Positions 28,355-36,627 of a stretch of DNA of 64,000 nt are shown piece by piece. Position numbers and translations under genes: made by a program. The notes beneath the pieces are model-generated. The model was not told the DNA's origin, did no database searches, and saw only the letters and a program-made list of their open reading frames with translations. Source of the DNA: JBBQNY01 sp038255255 (GTDB taxonomy: Bacteria; Pseudomonadota; Gammaproteobacteria; Xanthomonadales; Ahniellaceae); assembly GCA_038255255.1 (NCBI GenBank), contig JBBSLL010000011.1:10157-74156 (forward strand). Direction: 5' to 3'. Every line of letters starts with the position of its first letter. Position 1 is the stretch's first letter.

Positions 28355-29404
28355 TCAGCTCGCGACCGCGAACTCCGTGGCAAGGTTGCAGCCTGCCTCC
28401 CGGCTGCGCGAGATCGCCTCTTCAGCGTCCGCGAGCAGGCGGTGACGGGGACTGACTTCGCTGCTGGAGAGACCGAGGCAGATGGTCGCCTCGAATTCCA
28501 GATCTGCGATGGCGTTCGAGAAAGTGCGCCGGACAAACTCGGCCAGCGCCTTGAGTCCCTTCATGTCGTCGTGAGTGGAGACCAGCGCAAATGTCGCCTT
28601 TCCCACGCGCGCAACGATCTCGGTGCGATGCGCGATCCCCATCAGGATCGCGGCCATGGCCTTGAGCATCGCATTGGGTACGGGCTGCCCCGAGTGGCCA
28701 TTGCCCTCGACAAAACCGTCTATTTCGATCAGTGCAAGCCCTACCGAATAGTGCCGTCGCCCGGAACGGACCAGTTCATCCTCCCAGCGGACCGTAAACG
28801 AGTGCATGTCCGGCAGGCCGGTTGCTTCATCGATGCCGGCCGCAGCGGGCGCAAGCAATGCGGCACTTCTTTCGCGTGCCGCTTCGGCGAACGCAATCTG
28901 CGCCTTCCACTCCGCGGACGTCGCCCGCGCCGCGGCATCCTTGAGTGCGCGATCTGCGGTGATCAGCCTCTGCAGGGCATCGGCGACGAGTTGCAAAGCT
29001 TCGAGCTGGAGCGTGTCGATCTCGACCTTGCTCTTGCTGGCAGCGCACACCGTTCCGATCGGCCGGTCGGCGACGAGTATTGGCAGGGCGACGAAGCTCT
29101 GCATGTCGGACTCGACAGCGCCGATGGTCGCATGCACATCGGGACCGACCCTGACGCTCGAATCGTTGCCGCTGAGCAGCATCGAGCGGCACATCGAGTC
29201 GATCCACGCGTGATCGGTGTGCTCCGGGATCCGCATGCCTCCGGTATTGAGCGCGAACAGCACTTCCTGACGCTGGGTTTCCCAGTTGATGGAAGTGATG
29301 AAGCTGGTCTCCATGCCCGTGACGTAGTGCACGAGTCGCAACAGGGGGCGCGCCACCTCGTCGAGGTCGGACACATGGGTCAGCAGGGACGGATCCTCGC
29401 TCAT
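28355..29404 (-). CDS. GAF domain protein with degenerate GGDEF domain
   Basis: 349 residues. A GAF domain covers about residues 10-160 (VTGMETSFITSINWETQRQE, SFVALPILVADRPIGTVCAA) and a coiled linker leads to a diguanylate cyclase-like domain. The start of that domain (DEATGLPDMHSFTVRWEDEL) fits, but the GG(D/E)EF loop reads RVGKATFALV, so it cannot be a normal cyclase. It may bind GTP or c-di-GMP or act as a scaffold. It stands alone, with no neighbour on its strand within 130 bp. Confidence 0.82.
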   Translation of the reverse strand: MSEDPSLLTHVSDLDEVARPLLRLVHYVTGMETSFITSINWETQRQEVLFALNTGGMRIPEHTDHAWIDSMCRSMLLSGNDSSVRVGPDVHATIGAVESDMQSFVALPILVADRPIGTVCAASKSKVEIDTLQLEALQLVADALQRLITADRALKDAAARATSAEWKAQIAFAEAARERSAALLAPAAAGIDEATGLPDMHSFTVRWEDELVRSGRRHYSVGLALIEIDGFVEGNGHSGQPVPNAMLKAMAAILMGIAHRTEIVARVGKATFALVSTHDDMKGLKALAEFVRRTFSNAIADLEFEATICLGLSSSEVSPRHRLLADAEEAISRSREAGCNLATEFAVAS

Positions 29405-29535
29405 GGAGACTTCGGTGCGGGCACAGGCGGAGATTCTGTCCCGGGGCCCGACGCTCGCGCAAGAAATAACGAGGGGCTAATTTTTGAAACATTCAGGCAC
29501 AACCGCGCAGTGCGCGGCCACGCCGCCAATTTGTT

Positions 29536-30819
29536 TCATCCCGCCCGCGCGCAGCGCCGCGCCAGTGCATGCAGTTCGACCAATTCGGGCGGGGAGCGAC
29601 CCGTTGCACCAACACGCCGGAACGCTTCGCACGCGCGCTCGTCGCGGCCCGCAGCTTCGGCGGCTTGTGCGAGGAGGATCCAGCTGCCGACGTCCTGCCG
29701 CAACCCGATGTTGCGCTCGGCCAGCTCCAGCGCCTTCTCGACGTCGCCCGTCTCGAGCAGGAACTCGGCGTAGTGCTGCGCATAGGCATCCGGGTGGCGC
29801 GCGTACAGCGCCGCGAAGGCCGACTTCGCCTCAGCGTTCAGTCGCGCAGTCTCGGCCTTGTTGCCCGCGGCCGACTCGAGACCGGCCAGTGCCGCGATGA
29901 ACTCCGGGTTGCCGGTCTGTTCGATCACGTCGACATAGAGTTTTCGTGCGACATCGAAGTTGCGAAGTTCCGTTTCCACTTCCGCAAGATGTTCCGTTGC
30001 CAGGAAATAGCGCGGCATCCGCTGGTGCGCAGATGCGAAGAATGATTTGGCCGATGCGATGTCGCCGAAGCGGAGCGATGCGATGCCGCGCTGCACGTGC
30101 AGCCATGCCAGCGGCACGGGGCTGACGTCACGGTACTCGAGCTGCGCCGCGCGCATGAGGACGTTGACCTTGTCGAAATCACCCTGCATGACGGCGAGAT
30201 CGGCGCGGTGCACCAGTTCGTAGAAGTCCGAGGTCGGCGGCAGGGCCGTACCGAACTCCGCCTCCAGCCGGTCGTAGCGGCCCAGCGCCAGATCGATCTC
30301 GCGCTGCTGTTGCGAGATCTCGGGCGCAGCGCCCGACTTTGCGGCCACCGCCAGGTCTGCCTCGGCCTCGGCGAATCGATGGAACGCGCTGCGCACGATG
30401 GCGCGCAGCACGCGATGCGAAGCCTCATCAGGTTCCTGGCGGACCGCGTCGTCGAGCAGCGCCATCGCGCGCTCGGCGTCCTCCACCTTTCCGATGATCT
30501 TGAAGCGGTGGTACAGCGCCGACGCCAGCTGGTTGGGAACGGACGCGGGCGGGTTCCCGGACATCGCGCGTTCGTACTCGGAAATGCGCGCGTCGAGGTT
30601 GCCGAGATACACCTGCTCGCTCGTCGTCCGGTAGTCCTCGACGCTGATCGGCCAGCGGGGGTCGACGAAGACCGGCACCGCATCTGCCTTCGGTGTCGAC
30701 GCGTCTGCCGACGCGGCGTGCTGGTCGACGGGCCGAGTGGCGCAGCTGGCGAGCAGCGCGGCGAGAGCGCAAGCGATCGTCAAGAACGTCAGAGTACGGG
30801 TAGAAAAGAAGTTCGGCAT
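29536..30819 (-). CDS. TPR-repeat lipoprotein
   Basis: 427 residues from the ATG at 30819; ATG 30849 is an alternative. The leader LTIACALAALLASC ends in a lipobox. About ten degenerate TPR helices follow (for example AERAMALLDDAVRQEPDEAS and GDVEKALELAERNIGLRQD), so it is probably a periplasmic or outer-membrane scaffold. It begins eight bases after the stop of the oxygenase gene at 30828-32084 and is likely co-transcribed. The partner is unknown. Confidence 0.78.
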   Translation of the reverse strand: MPNFFSTRTLTFLTIACALAALLASCATRPVDQHAASADASTPKADAVPVFVDPRWPISVEDYRTTSEQVYLGNLDARISEYERAMSGNPPASVPNQLASALYHRFKIIGKVEDAERAMALLDDAVRQEPDEASHRVLRAIVRSAFHRFAEAEADLAVAAKSGAAPEISQQQREIDLALGRYDRLEAEFGTALPPTSDFYELVHRADLAVMQGDFDKVNVLMRAAQLEYRDVSPVPLAWLHVQRGIASLRFGDIASAKSFFASAHQRMPRYFLATEHLAEVETELRNFDVARKLYVDVIEQTGNPEFIAALAGLESAAGNKAETARLNAEAKSAFAALYARHPDAYAQHYAEFLLETGDVEKALELAERNIGLRQDVGSWILLAQAAEAAGRDERACEAFRRVGATGRSPPELVELHALARRCARAG

Positions 30820-30827
30820 GGAAGGCC

Positions 30828-32084
30828 TCAAAACGTGCGATAGGGACATTGTCGAAACCAGAGTGTCGCGAGCCACTTGACCCCGCGCTCGACCGGCAGG
30901 CCGGCGTGCAACGTGTCCGCGTCCGGCATGCCTTGCGCATCGAGGTTTTCGAAAACGATGGCATCCCCGGCGCGCGGCTCCACGCGCAGCCCGGCGCGAG
31001 GGAACTCGGTTGCTCCGCCGGCTTCGACGGTGTTGAGATAGACGCAAATAGTGCGCATGCGGTTGCCTGCGTTCGGCCGGTCACGCGCAATGGCGTCCGG
31101 AGGCAGATAGTCGCGATGCGGTCGATATTCCTGTCCGGGCTCGTAGCGAAGCACGATGAGTTGCTCCGCCTGGTCGAGCGGCAGGCCAGCGGCGGCGGCC
31201 ATGCGTGCCTGCACCAGTCGCACCGCGAGGTCCTCGTTGAGCACGTCGAACGGCGCGTCGTGGCTGGTGCGCAGTTCAACCGCGACGGGCTGGCCCGTGT
31301 GCGGATCCACGGTGCGCGATGGATGCAGGAGCGGGTTCGCCATCGCGATGAGGAGGCGGCATTCGTCGGCATTGAGCAGGCCGCGCACGATGCGCACGGC
31401 CGGCTGCGTGGAGAGCAGCTCCATCTCTGGCGTGCGAAGGTATTCGCTCAGGTCTAGCGTGGGCGGGCCTGCGTCCTGTGTGCCCATGGCGCCGGACATG
31501 CGCGATTCATCCAGCGGCGGCAAGCGTGGCGCGTGGACTTGGGCAATCTGCGTCCGGAGCTGCTCTGCAGCATCCGGGTCGGGGCTACAGCCAACGCCCC
31601 GCTCGATACGTTCCGCGAGCAGCTGCGCCGCAATCGAATCGCCGCGCTTGGCCGCCGCCTGCAGCAGCTTGGTGGCCAGCACCTGGCCCCGCTCGTGCGG
31701 CTTGCGCGCGAACACGATGGCTGCGGCGCGTAGCGATGGGGGGAAGCGGGCTTCGACGCCGGCGAGCAGTCGCGCATCGGCCCGTTCGTCCAAGGCAAGC
31801 AGGGTATTGCCGGCAGCAACCTGCGCGAGCAGGTAACCCGCGGCCACATGACCCGCCTGTTCGGCGCGCGTCAGCCAGGCAATCGCCTGCACGGGCTCCG
31901 GTGCGGTCGCGAGCCCGAACAAAAGCATTCTTGCCAGTTCGATCTGCGCATCGGTGTGTCCGTGGGATGCCGCGTCGCGAAAACTTTCCAGGGCGCCGGG
32001 CAGATCGCCTTTCGCGAGGCGCGCCTGGCCAAGTTGCCAGGCGGGTACTCCGGTTCCGTTTGCAGAGCTAGTCGAGTCGGACAT
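30828..32084 (-). CDS. Prolyl 4-hydroxylase-like 2OG-Fe(II) oxygenase with helical-repeat N-terminus
   Basis: 418 residues from the ATG at 32084. The N half carries Sel1/TPR-like helical repeats (residues about 10-170; WQLGQARLAKGDLPGALESF, DAQIELARMLLFG). The C half is a double-stranded beta-helix dioxygenase: LRYEPGQEYRPHRDYLPPDA supplies the H-x-D iron ligands, and LHAGLPVERGVKWLATLWFR supplies the distal His and the 2-oxoglutarate-binding Lys. It would hydroxylate a protein proline or similar residue; the target is unknown and could involve the co-transcribed TPR lipoprotein, though the latter is exported. Confidence 0.85.
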   Translation of the reverse strand: MSDSTSSANGTGVPAWQLGQARLAKGDLPGALESFRDAASHGHTDAQIELARMLLFGLATAPEPVQAIAWLTRAEQAGHVAAGYLLAQVAAGNTLLALDERADARLLAGVEARFPPSLRAAAIVFARKPHERGQVLATKLLQAAAKRGDSIAAQLLAERIERGVGCSPDPDAAEQLRTQIAQVHAPRLPPLDESRMSGAMGTQDAGPPTLDLSEYLRTPEMELLSTQPAVRIVRGLLNADECRLLIAMANPLLHPSRTVDPHTGQPVAVELRTSHDAPFDVLNEDLAVRLVQARMAAAAGLPLDQAEQLIVLRYEPGQEYRPHRDYLPPDAIARDRPNAGNRMRTICVYLNTVEAGGATEFPRAGLRVEPRAGDAIVFENLDAQGMPDADTLHAGLPVERGVKWLATLWFRQCPYRTF

Positions 32085-32177
32085 CAGGCGGTCAGCTGGA
32101 CAAAAGACTTGGCGCAGCATGGCGCCAAACGCGCTTCATGCGCATCGAGAAGGGCGAAATGGATACCGGCCCCGAAA

Positions 32178-32203
32178 GCGCCGGCTCGAGCGAGCCGGCG
32201 CCA
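32178..32203. terminator. Strong palindrome after the DUF4331 gene
   Basis: GCGCCGGCTCG, AGC and GAGCCGGCGC form a perfect stem just beyond the DUF4331 stop. There is no U-run on the minus strand, so it may be a rho-dependent end, a REP-like stabiliser or a weak terminator. Confidence 0.4.
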
Positions 32204-32213
32204 AAACCCCTTG

Positions 32214-33665
32214 TCAGCGGGGGATGCCCAGGAACGGGAAGTCGGTGAGGTTGACGCTGTCGTCCGCCACGTTGTCCGAGACGCCGGGACCCACGATGGC
32301 ACCGAGCGAGTCGTCGATGACGTCACGCTCGAGCGTGCGGCCGCCGCACTGGGTCGTCACGCCAAGCTCGACTGCCAGGTATGCGCCACATGCGGCGATG
32401 GACGTGTTGACGATCAGGCGGTCGTCGACCAGCACGCTCGCGAGTGCCGCAGGTGGCAGCAAGCTGTTGCCCGTGATCCCGTCCAGCGTGTCGAGTGCAG
32501 TGATGTTGTTCTGCATCTCGGTCTGGAACAGGGACGCCCACATGGACGGATCCGACGCGCGGTTGTACTGGTCCTTCTTGCCGGTGTTCGCCAGCACGTC
32601 GATGAGCGCCGTGTTGATGGCCGGACGGCCCTCACGATCGATCTGCCCCCCCTGGAAGAACGTGCAGGGCATGTCCTTGATCTGCGTGATGCGGGAGATC
32701 GGCAACGAGACCGGATTGAAGCCGCCCGAGTTGGCCACCGGCTCCACCAGCATGTTCGCCGACGTGCAGTTCTGGAAATCGAACGTGAGCGTGCCCCAGT
32801 TCGTCCGTGCCACATCCTGCGCGCGGAAGTTGGGTGGGAAGCGTGCTCCTGCGGTGCGGATGACGGGGACCACCGCACGGTTCGCGGTGATGTCGCCGAG
32901 GCCCGAGAGCCACATCTGCTGGCCGTTGTTGTCGTACACGCCCCAGTACACGACCATCCGGTCGGGACCGCCGGGGGCCGCTGGACCCAGCACCTCGAGT
33001 ATCACTCCGTGGCCAGTGTTGGTTGCATCGATCCAGTGGCCGGAGATGCCGCCCTGGACGCCGACCCCGCCGACGCGGGTCGTGGATCCCCACACCTTGA
33101 CGATCGGATTGGCGCCGGCGTTGTTGAGCGCGGTGCTCTTGATGCCGAACACAATGGCCAGGGTGTTGAACGTCCCGAAGCCGTTGACGCCGGGATTGGT
33201 GAAGCGCGGCGCGACGGCTGCCCGTGTCCGATTGAACGCGTCGACGTCGAAGAAGAACGGGTCGTCGCGCAGGCCCGCATAGACGCGCAGGTTGCCGCTC
33301 TGCACGGTGGTGTTGATGTCGCCCGAGGCCGTGAGGCTGCCGCTCGCGTTGCTGCACGAGAAGCGGACGCCGCCGCCGGAGAAGGTGCAGGTGATCGTCT
33401 GTCGACCGTTGGCTGCGCCGTTGTCGAAGAAGGTCCGGTACTGCACGACATCGGAGAACCGCGAACTGGAGTTCGCGGCCGGCACGTACGTCGAAGCGAC
33501 GATGAGCTCGCTGGCATCACGCGGATTGTTGAAAAGGTAGATGTCGTTGAGATCGGCGGCTGGATCGCCGGTGGGGAGCGGGCCATCGCGGTGATCCGCG
33601 GCCCACGTCGGCATCGACACCGCCGCCAGCACTGAAATCAATAAGGAACTTGCTAATGCACGCAT
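32214..33665 (-). CDS. DUF4331 family secreted protein
   Basis: 483 residues. The signal peptide (LLISVLAAVSMPTWAA) precedes ADHRDGPLPTGDPAADLNDI, the family opening in which the His-Arg-Asp and following Asp residues are conserved. DDPFFFDVDAFNR near residue 140 is the second family landmark. Family members are exported proteins of unknown function in many environmental bacteria. It is a single gene, with the terminator region 33666-33957 upstream. Confidence 0.85.
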   Translation of the reverse strand: MRALASSLLISVLAAVSMPTWAADHRDGPLPTGDPAADLNDIYLFNNPRDASELIVASTYVPAANSSSRFSDVVQYRTFFDNGAANGRQTITCTFSGGGVRFSCSNASGSLTASGDINTTVQSGNLRVYAGLRDDPFFFDVDAFNRTRAAVAPRFTNPGVNGFGTFNTLAIVFGIKSTALNNAGANPIVKVWGSTTRVGGVGVQGGISGHWIDATNTGHGVILEVLGPAAPGGPDRMVVYWGVYDNNGQQMWLSGLGDITANRAVVPVIRTAGARFPPNFRAQDVARTNWGTLTFDFQNCTSANMLVEPVANSGGFNPVSLPISRITQIKDMPCTFFQGGQIDREGRPAINTALIDVLANTGKKDQYNRASDPSMWASLFQTEMQNNITALDTLDGITGNSLLPPAALASVLVDDRLIVNTSIAACGAYLAVELGVTTQCGGRTLERDVIDDSLGAIVGPGVSDNVADDSVNLTDFPFLGIPR

Positions 33666-33861
33666 CGTGGTAACCCCCGTGTTTGGTTCACATTTGTGTC
33701 AGAGCCACTCTCGGCCCGTGCAGCACGTAACAGTCTGCTCCGATACGGCATACCTGTCAGCCACCCTTCACGAATGAAGACAGGCACGCCGTCCCAGGCA
33801 TGTCGACGCCTCGTTTCACGACTTGTCCTTATTGGATACGCAAAGTCCACGGAAAAGGTGA

Positions 33862-33893
33862 CAAAAAAATGGCCCGCCGAAGCGGGCCAATAG
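33862..33893 (-). terminator. Rho-independent terminator
   Basis: GGCCCGC, a CGAA loop and GCGGGCC are preceded by seven A on the plus strand, that is, followed by a U-run on the minus strand. It lies just past the stop of the fibronectin-type gene at 33958. The remainder of the 292-base gap 33666-33957 shows nothing recognisable besides the DUF4331 promoter region. Confidence 0.8.
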
Positions 33894-33957
33894 TCAAAAC
33901 CGTGTGGCACGTATTCGAAACCTTTTACGAACTCACGTCCGGGTTGCAGAAGTGACG

Positions 33958-35385
33958 CTACTCGAAGCCGTTCCCGAATATGACATCGGGATCAGCCGCG
34001 CCGCACGACACCGGCGCGACCACTTCGATGTCGTCGAGCCAATAGCCTGGACGGGAGACGGAGTTGTCGGTTCCGACCCGGAATCGGAACGAAACCGGAA
34101 GATTTGCGAAGTCCGCGAGGCTGACCCGCACCTGCGTGAATGCGGTATTGGTAATGCCGTGCCAGGCCAAGCGACCACCAAGCGGATTGACGGTGCCGTT
34201 GCCGTTCAATGGACCCGTATATCCGCCCTCGATAAAGCGGTTGGCGTTCGCAGGTACGGAGCCCTGCGCGCCGAGGATGTCTGTCCACGTCGTCCCGTTG
34301 TCCAGCGAGTACTCGAGGACGGTACCGTCCCAGTTGAGCTCGGTCTGCACGCGATGCCAGAAGCTGAGGCTGGATCCGGGAGTGGGTGAGATCGGGCTGG
34401 TCAGGGCAAGCCGGCGGTCGCTGACGTTGTCAGGGTCCGGGGCGAACCACGAACGCGTCGGCGAGCGCGACTGGTCCGACACGATCGAGAAATTCGCACC
34501 GACCGCTCCGCTGCCGGTGACGGTCCACAAGGTGTTCCCGGACTCAACATTGTCCGAGATCAGCGTGCTGCCTGGACCGGTAGGCACCGCCGTGCGCTCG
34601 ATGGTGTTGGTGTCCGCGGCACCCATTGCACAGGCACCGTTGCCAACGCCTGCCGAATCTTCCGCGCGCACGATGTACGAGTAATTCGTGCCCGACACCA
34701 CGGCGGAATCCGCGTAACCGGTTCCGGTGACGCAACTGCTGACGAGGTTGCCGGCGCCCGGGGTGAAGCCCAGCGTCGTCGAGCGGTAGACGTTGTAGCG
34801 GAGCTGCCCGCCGCCACCGCAGTTCGACGTCGCCGCATTCCACGACACGTTGATGCCGCAGGTCTGAGTCTGCGCGCTGATTGCGGACGTTGCTCCCGCG
34901 AAGGTCGGCGGCAGGGCGCACACGCCGGTCGCCAAGGCATCATCGCACGCACTCTGCGGCGACTCGCAAGGCTGCACCGTGTCGACCGACGTCACGCGGT
35001 AGCTGTAGTTGCTGCCACCCGACACCGTGGTGTCGGGGAACGTCGTGCCCGATGTCACCTCTCCGATCTGCGTGAAGCTGGTTCCCGGGCAAGTGCCGTT
35101 GGAGCGGTAGATTCGGTACGTGGTGAGGCCGGGTGTTGCGGTCCAGGTCACGTCGATGCGGTTGCTGCCGTTGGTTGTCGCCGAGATGTTGGTCGGCGGC
35201 GCCGGTGCATTGCAGCCGCTGATGCCGTCGTGCGTCTCCGGGTTGTTGCCGACAGGGTCGAGGTGATCCTTCATGCGCGTCGTCGGCGTGCCCACGCCGT
35301 CCCATGCATGGAAGAGGCCGCCGTACTGGTCGCGTAGACTTGCGCCGCCCGTTGGGTCAAGTGCATGCGCCGCACTTTCACATCA
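33958..35385 (-). pseudogene. Fibronectin type III-containing secreted protein, 5' end missing
   Basis: The frame is open from a stop near 35385 to 33958 but has no signal peptide and no good start. The first possible start is a GTG at 35295, inside conserved-looking sequence (DPTGGASLRDQYGGLFHAWD). Two Fn3-like domains follow (PPTNISATTNGSNRIDVTWT; a second after CALPPTFAG), then a lectin/MAM-like jelly-roll segment, and a C-terminal tail DVIFGNGFE, a tag seen on exported proteins of this order. I read it as the 3' part of a large secreted protein, perhaps a protease, whose 5' part was lost where the amidohydrolase region now begins. A short functional protein from 35295 is less likely. Confidence 0.6.
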
Positions 35386-35459
35386 TCGCCCGGGCAAATT
35401 GCCCGCTCCGAGTTGCGCGCGCGATACTGTGGTCGAGCCACCCGCCGCGGGAACCACCC

Positions 35460-36467
35460 ATGCACAAGCGATTGTGGATCTGCTTCGTTGCAAGCTTCGC
35501 AGCGTCCGGGCTGGCGGTGCCGGCGGAGTTGTCCAAGGTCGCGCGCGAGCCGATCATCGACATGCACATGCATGCGATGCCGGCCGATGCCCAAGGCCCG
35601 CCGGGCATTCAAGTATGTGCGCCGTTCGAGCGCTTCATGGCGTGGGACCAGCGCAAACCCTACGGCGAAGTCTTCGGCCCCTCGATCAGCTTGACGTGCG
35701 CAACGCCGTTGCGCGGCGCGCCGAGCGACGAACGCCTCATGCTCCACACCATCGCGGTGATGAAGCGGCTCAATATCCGCGGCCTGCTGGACGGCACACC
35801 GGAGCGCGTGGCGACGTGGATGGCCGCCGCACCGGGGCTGTTTTTCCCCTCGTACGAATACGAAGCGACAAGTGCCTTCGACGTAGAAGAGGTGCGCAAA
35901 CTCCACCGGGATGGACGACTGAAAGCCATCGCCGAGATCACGAGCCAGTATGCAGGCGTCGCGCCCGACGATCCGAAGATGGCGCCCGTGTGGAAACTCG
36001 CCGAGGAGCTCGACATCCCGGTGGGGATCCACACCGGTCCCGGGCCGCCGGGCGTCGCGTATCTCGGCACGGCGTATCGCGTACGAATCGGCAGTCCACT
36101 GCTGCTCGAGGAAGTGCTGGTCAGGCATCCGAAACTCCGGTTGTTCCTGATGCACGCCGGTTATCCGTACGCCGACGACACCATTGCCCTGATGTATGCG
36201 CATCCGCAGGTCCATGTGGAAGTGGGCGTCATCAACTGGACTTCACCGCGCGTCGAGTTCCATCGATACCTGAAGCGCCTGGTCGACGCCGGCTTCATCG
36301 ATCGCATCATGTTCGGCAGCGACCAGATGGTGTGGCCTGGCGCGATCGAGATCGCGGTGAAATCCATCGAGGAAGCTCCATTCCTTGACCATGCGCAGAA
36401 GCGGGCGATCCTGCACGACAACGCCGCGCGCTTCCTCAGGCTCGATGCCGAGGGCAAGCCGCAGTAG
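35460..36467 (+). CDS. Exported amidohydrolase (amidohydrolase 2 family)
   Basis: 335 residues from the ATG at 35460. A signal peptide (WICFVASFAASGLAVPA) precedes a TIM-barrel metal hydrolase. The strand-1 metal motif is IIDMHMHAMPAD, further His residues are in PVGIHTGPGPPG and FLMHAGYPYAD, and the strand-8 Asp is in IMFGSDQMVWP. Similar enzymes decarboxylate or hydrolyse aromatic and cyclic acids; the substrate here is unknown. The following gene, icmF, starts 160 bp downstream on the same strand. Confidence 0.82.
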   Translation: MHKRLWICFVASFAASGLAVPAELSKVAREPIIDMHMHAMPADAQGPPGIQVCAPFERFMAWDQRKPYGEVFGPSISLTCATPLRGAPSDERLMLHTIAVMKRLNIRGLLDGTPERVATWMAAAPGLFFPSYEYEATSAFDVEEVRKLHRDGRLKAIAEITSQYAGVAPDDPKMAPVWKLAEELDIPVGIHTGPGPPGVAYLGTAYRVRIGSPLLLEEVLVRHPKLRLFLMHAGYPYADDTIALMYAHPQVHVEVGVINWTSPRVEFHRYLKRLVDAGFIDRIMFGSDQMVWPGAIEIAVKSIEEAPFLDHAQKRAILHDNAARFLRLDAEGKPQ

Positions 36468-36627
36468 CAGCCGCGTCGCTGAAGTTGCGGTTTCGGCGGG
36501 CAGACTCTCCTTACAGGCGCGCATCCATTGGGCAGGCGCGCTGGCTCGGGCTCGTCGTCGACCACGCGCGGGTCATGCGCCGGCTGGCTACAATCGGGCA
36601 TCGACCGGGTTTCCCGGGGAGCACGCC

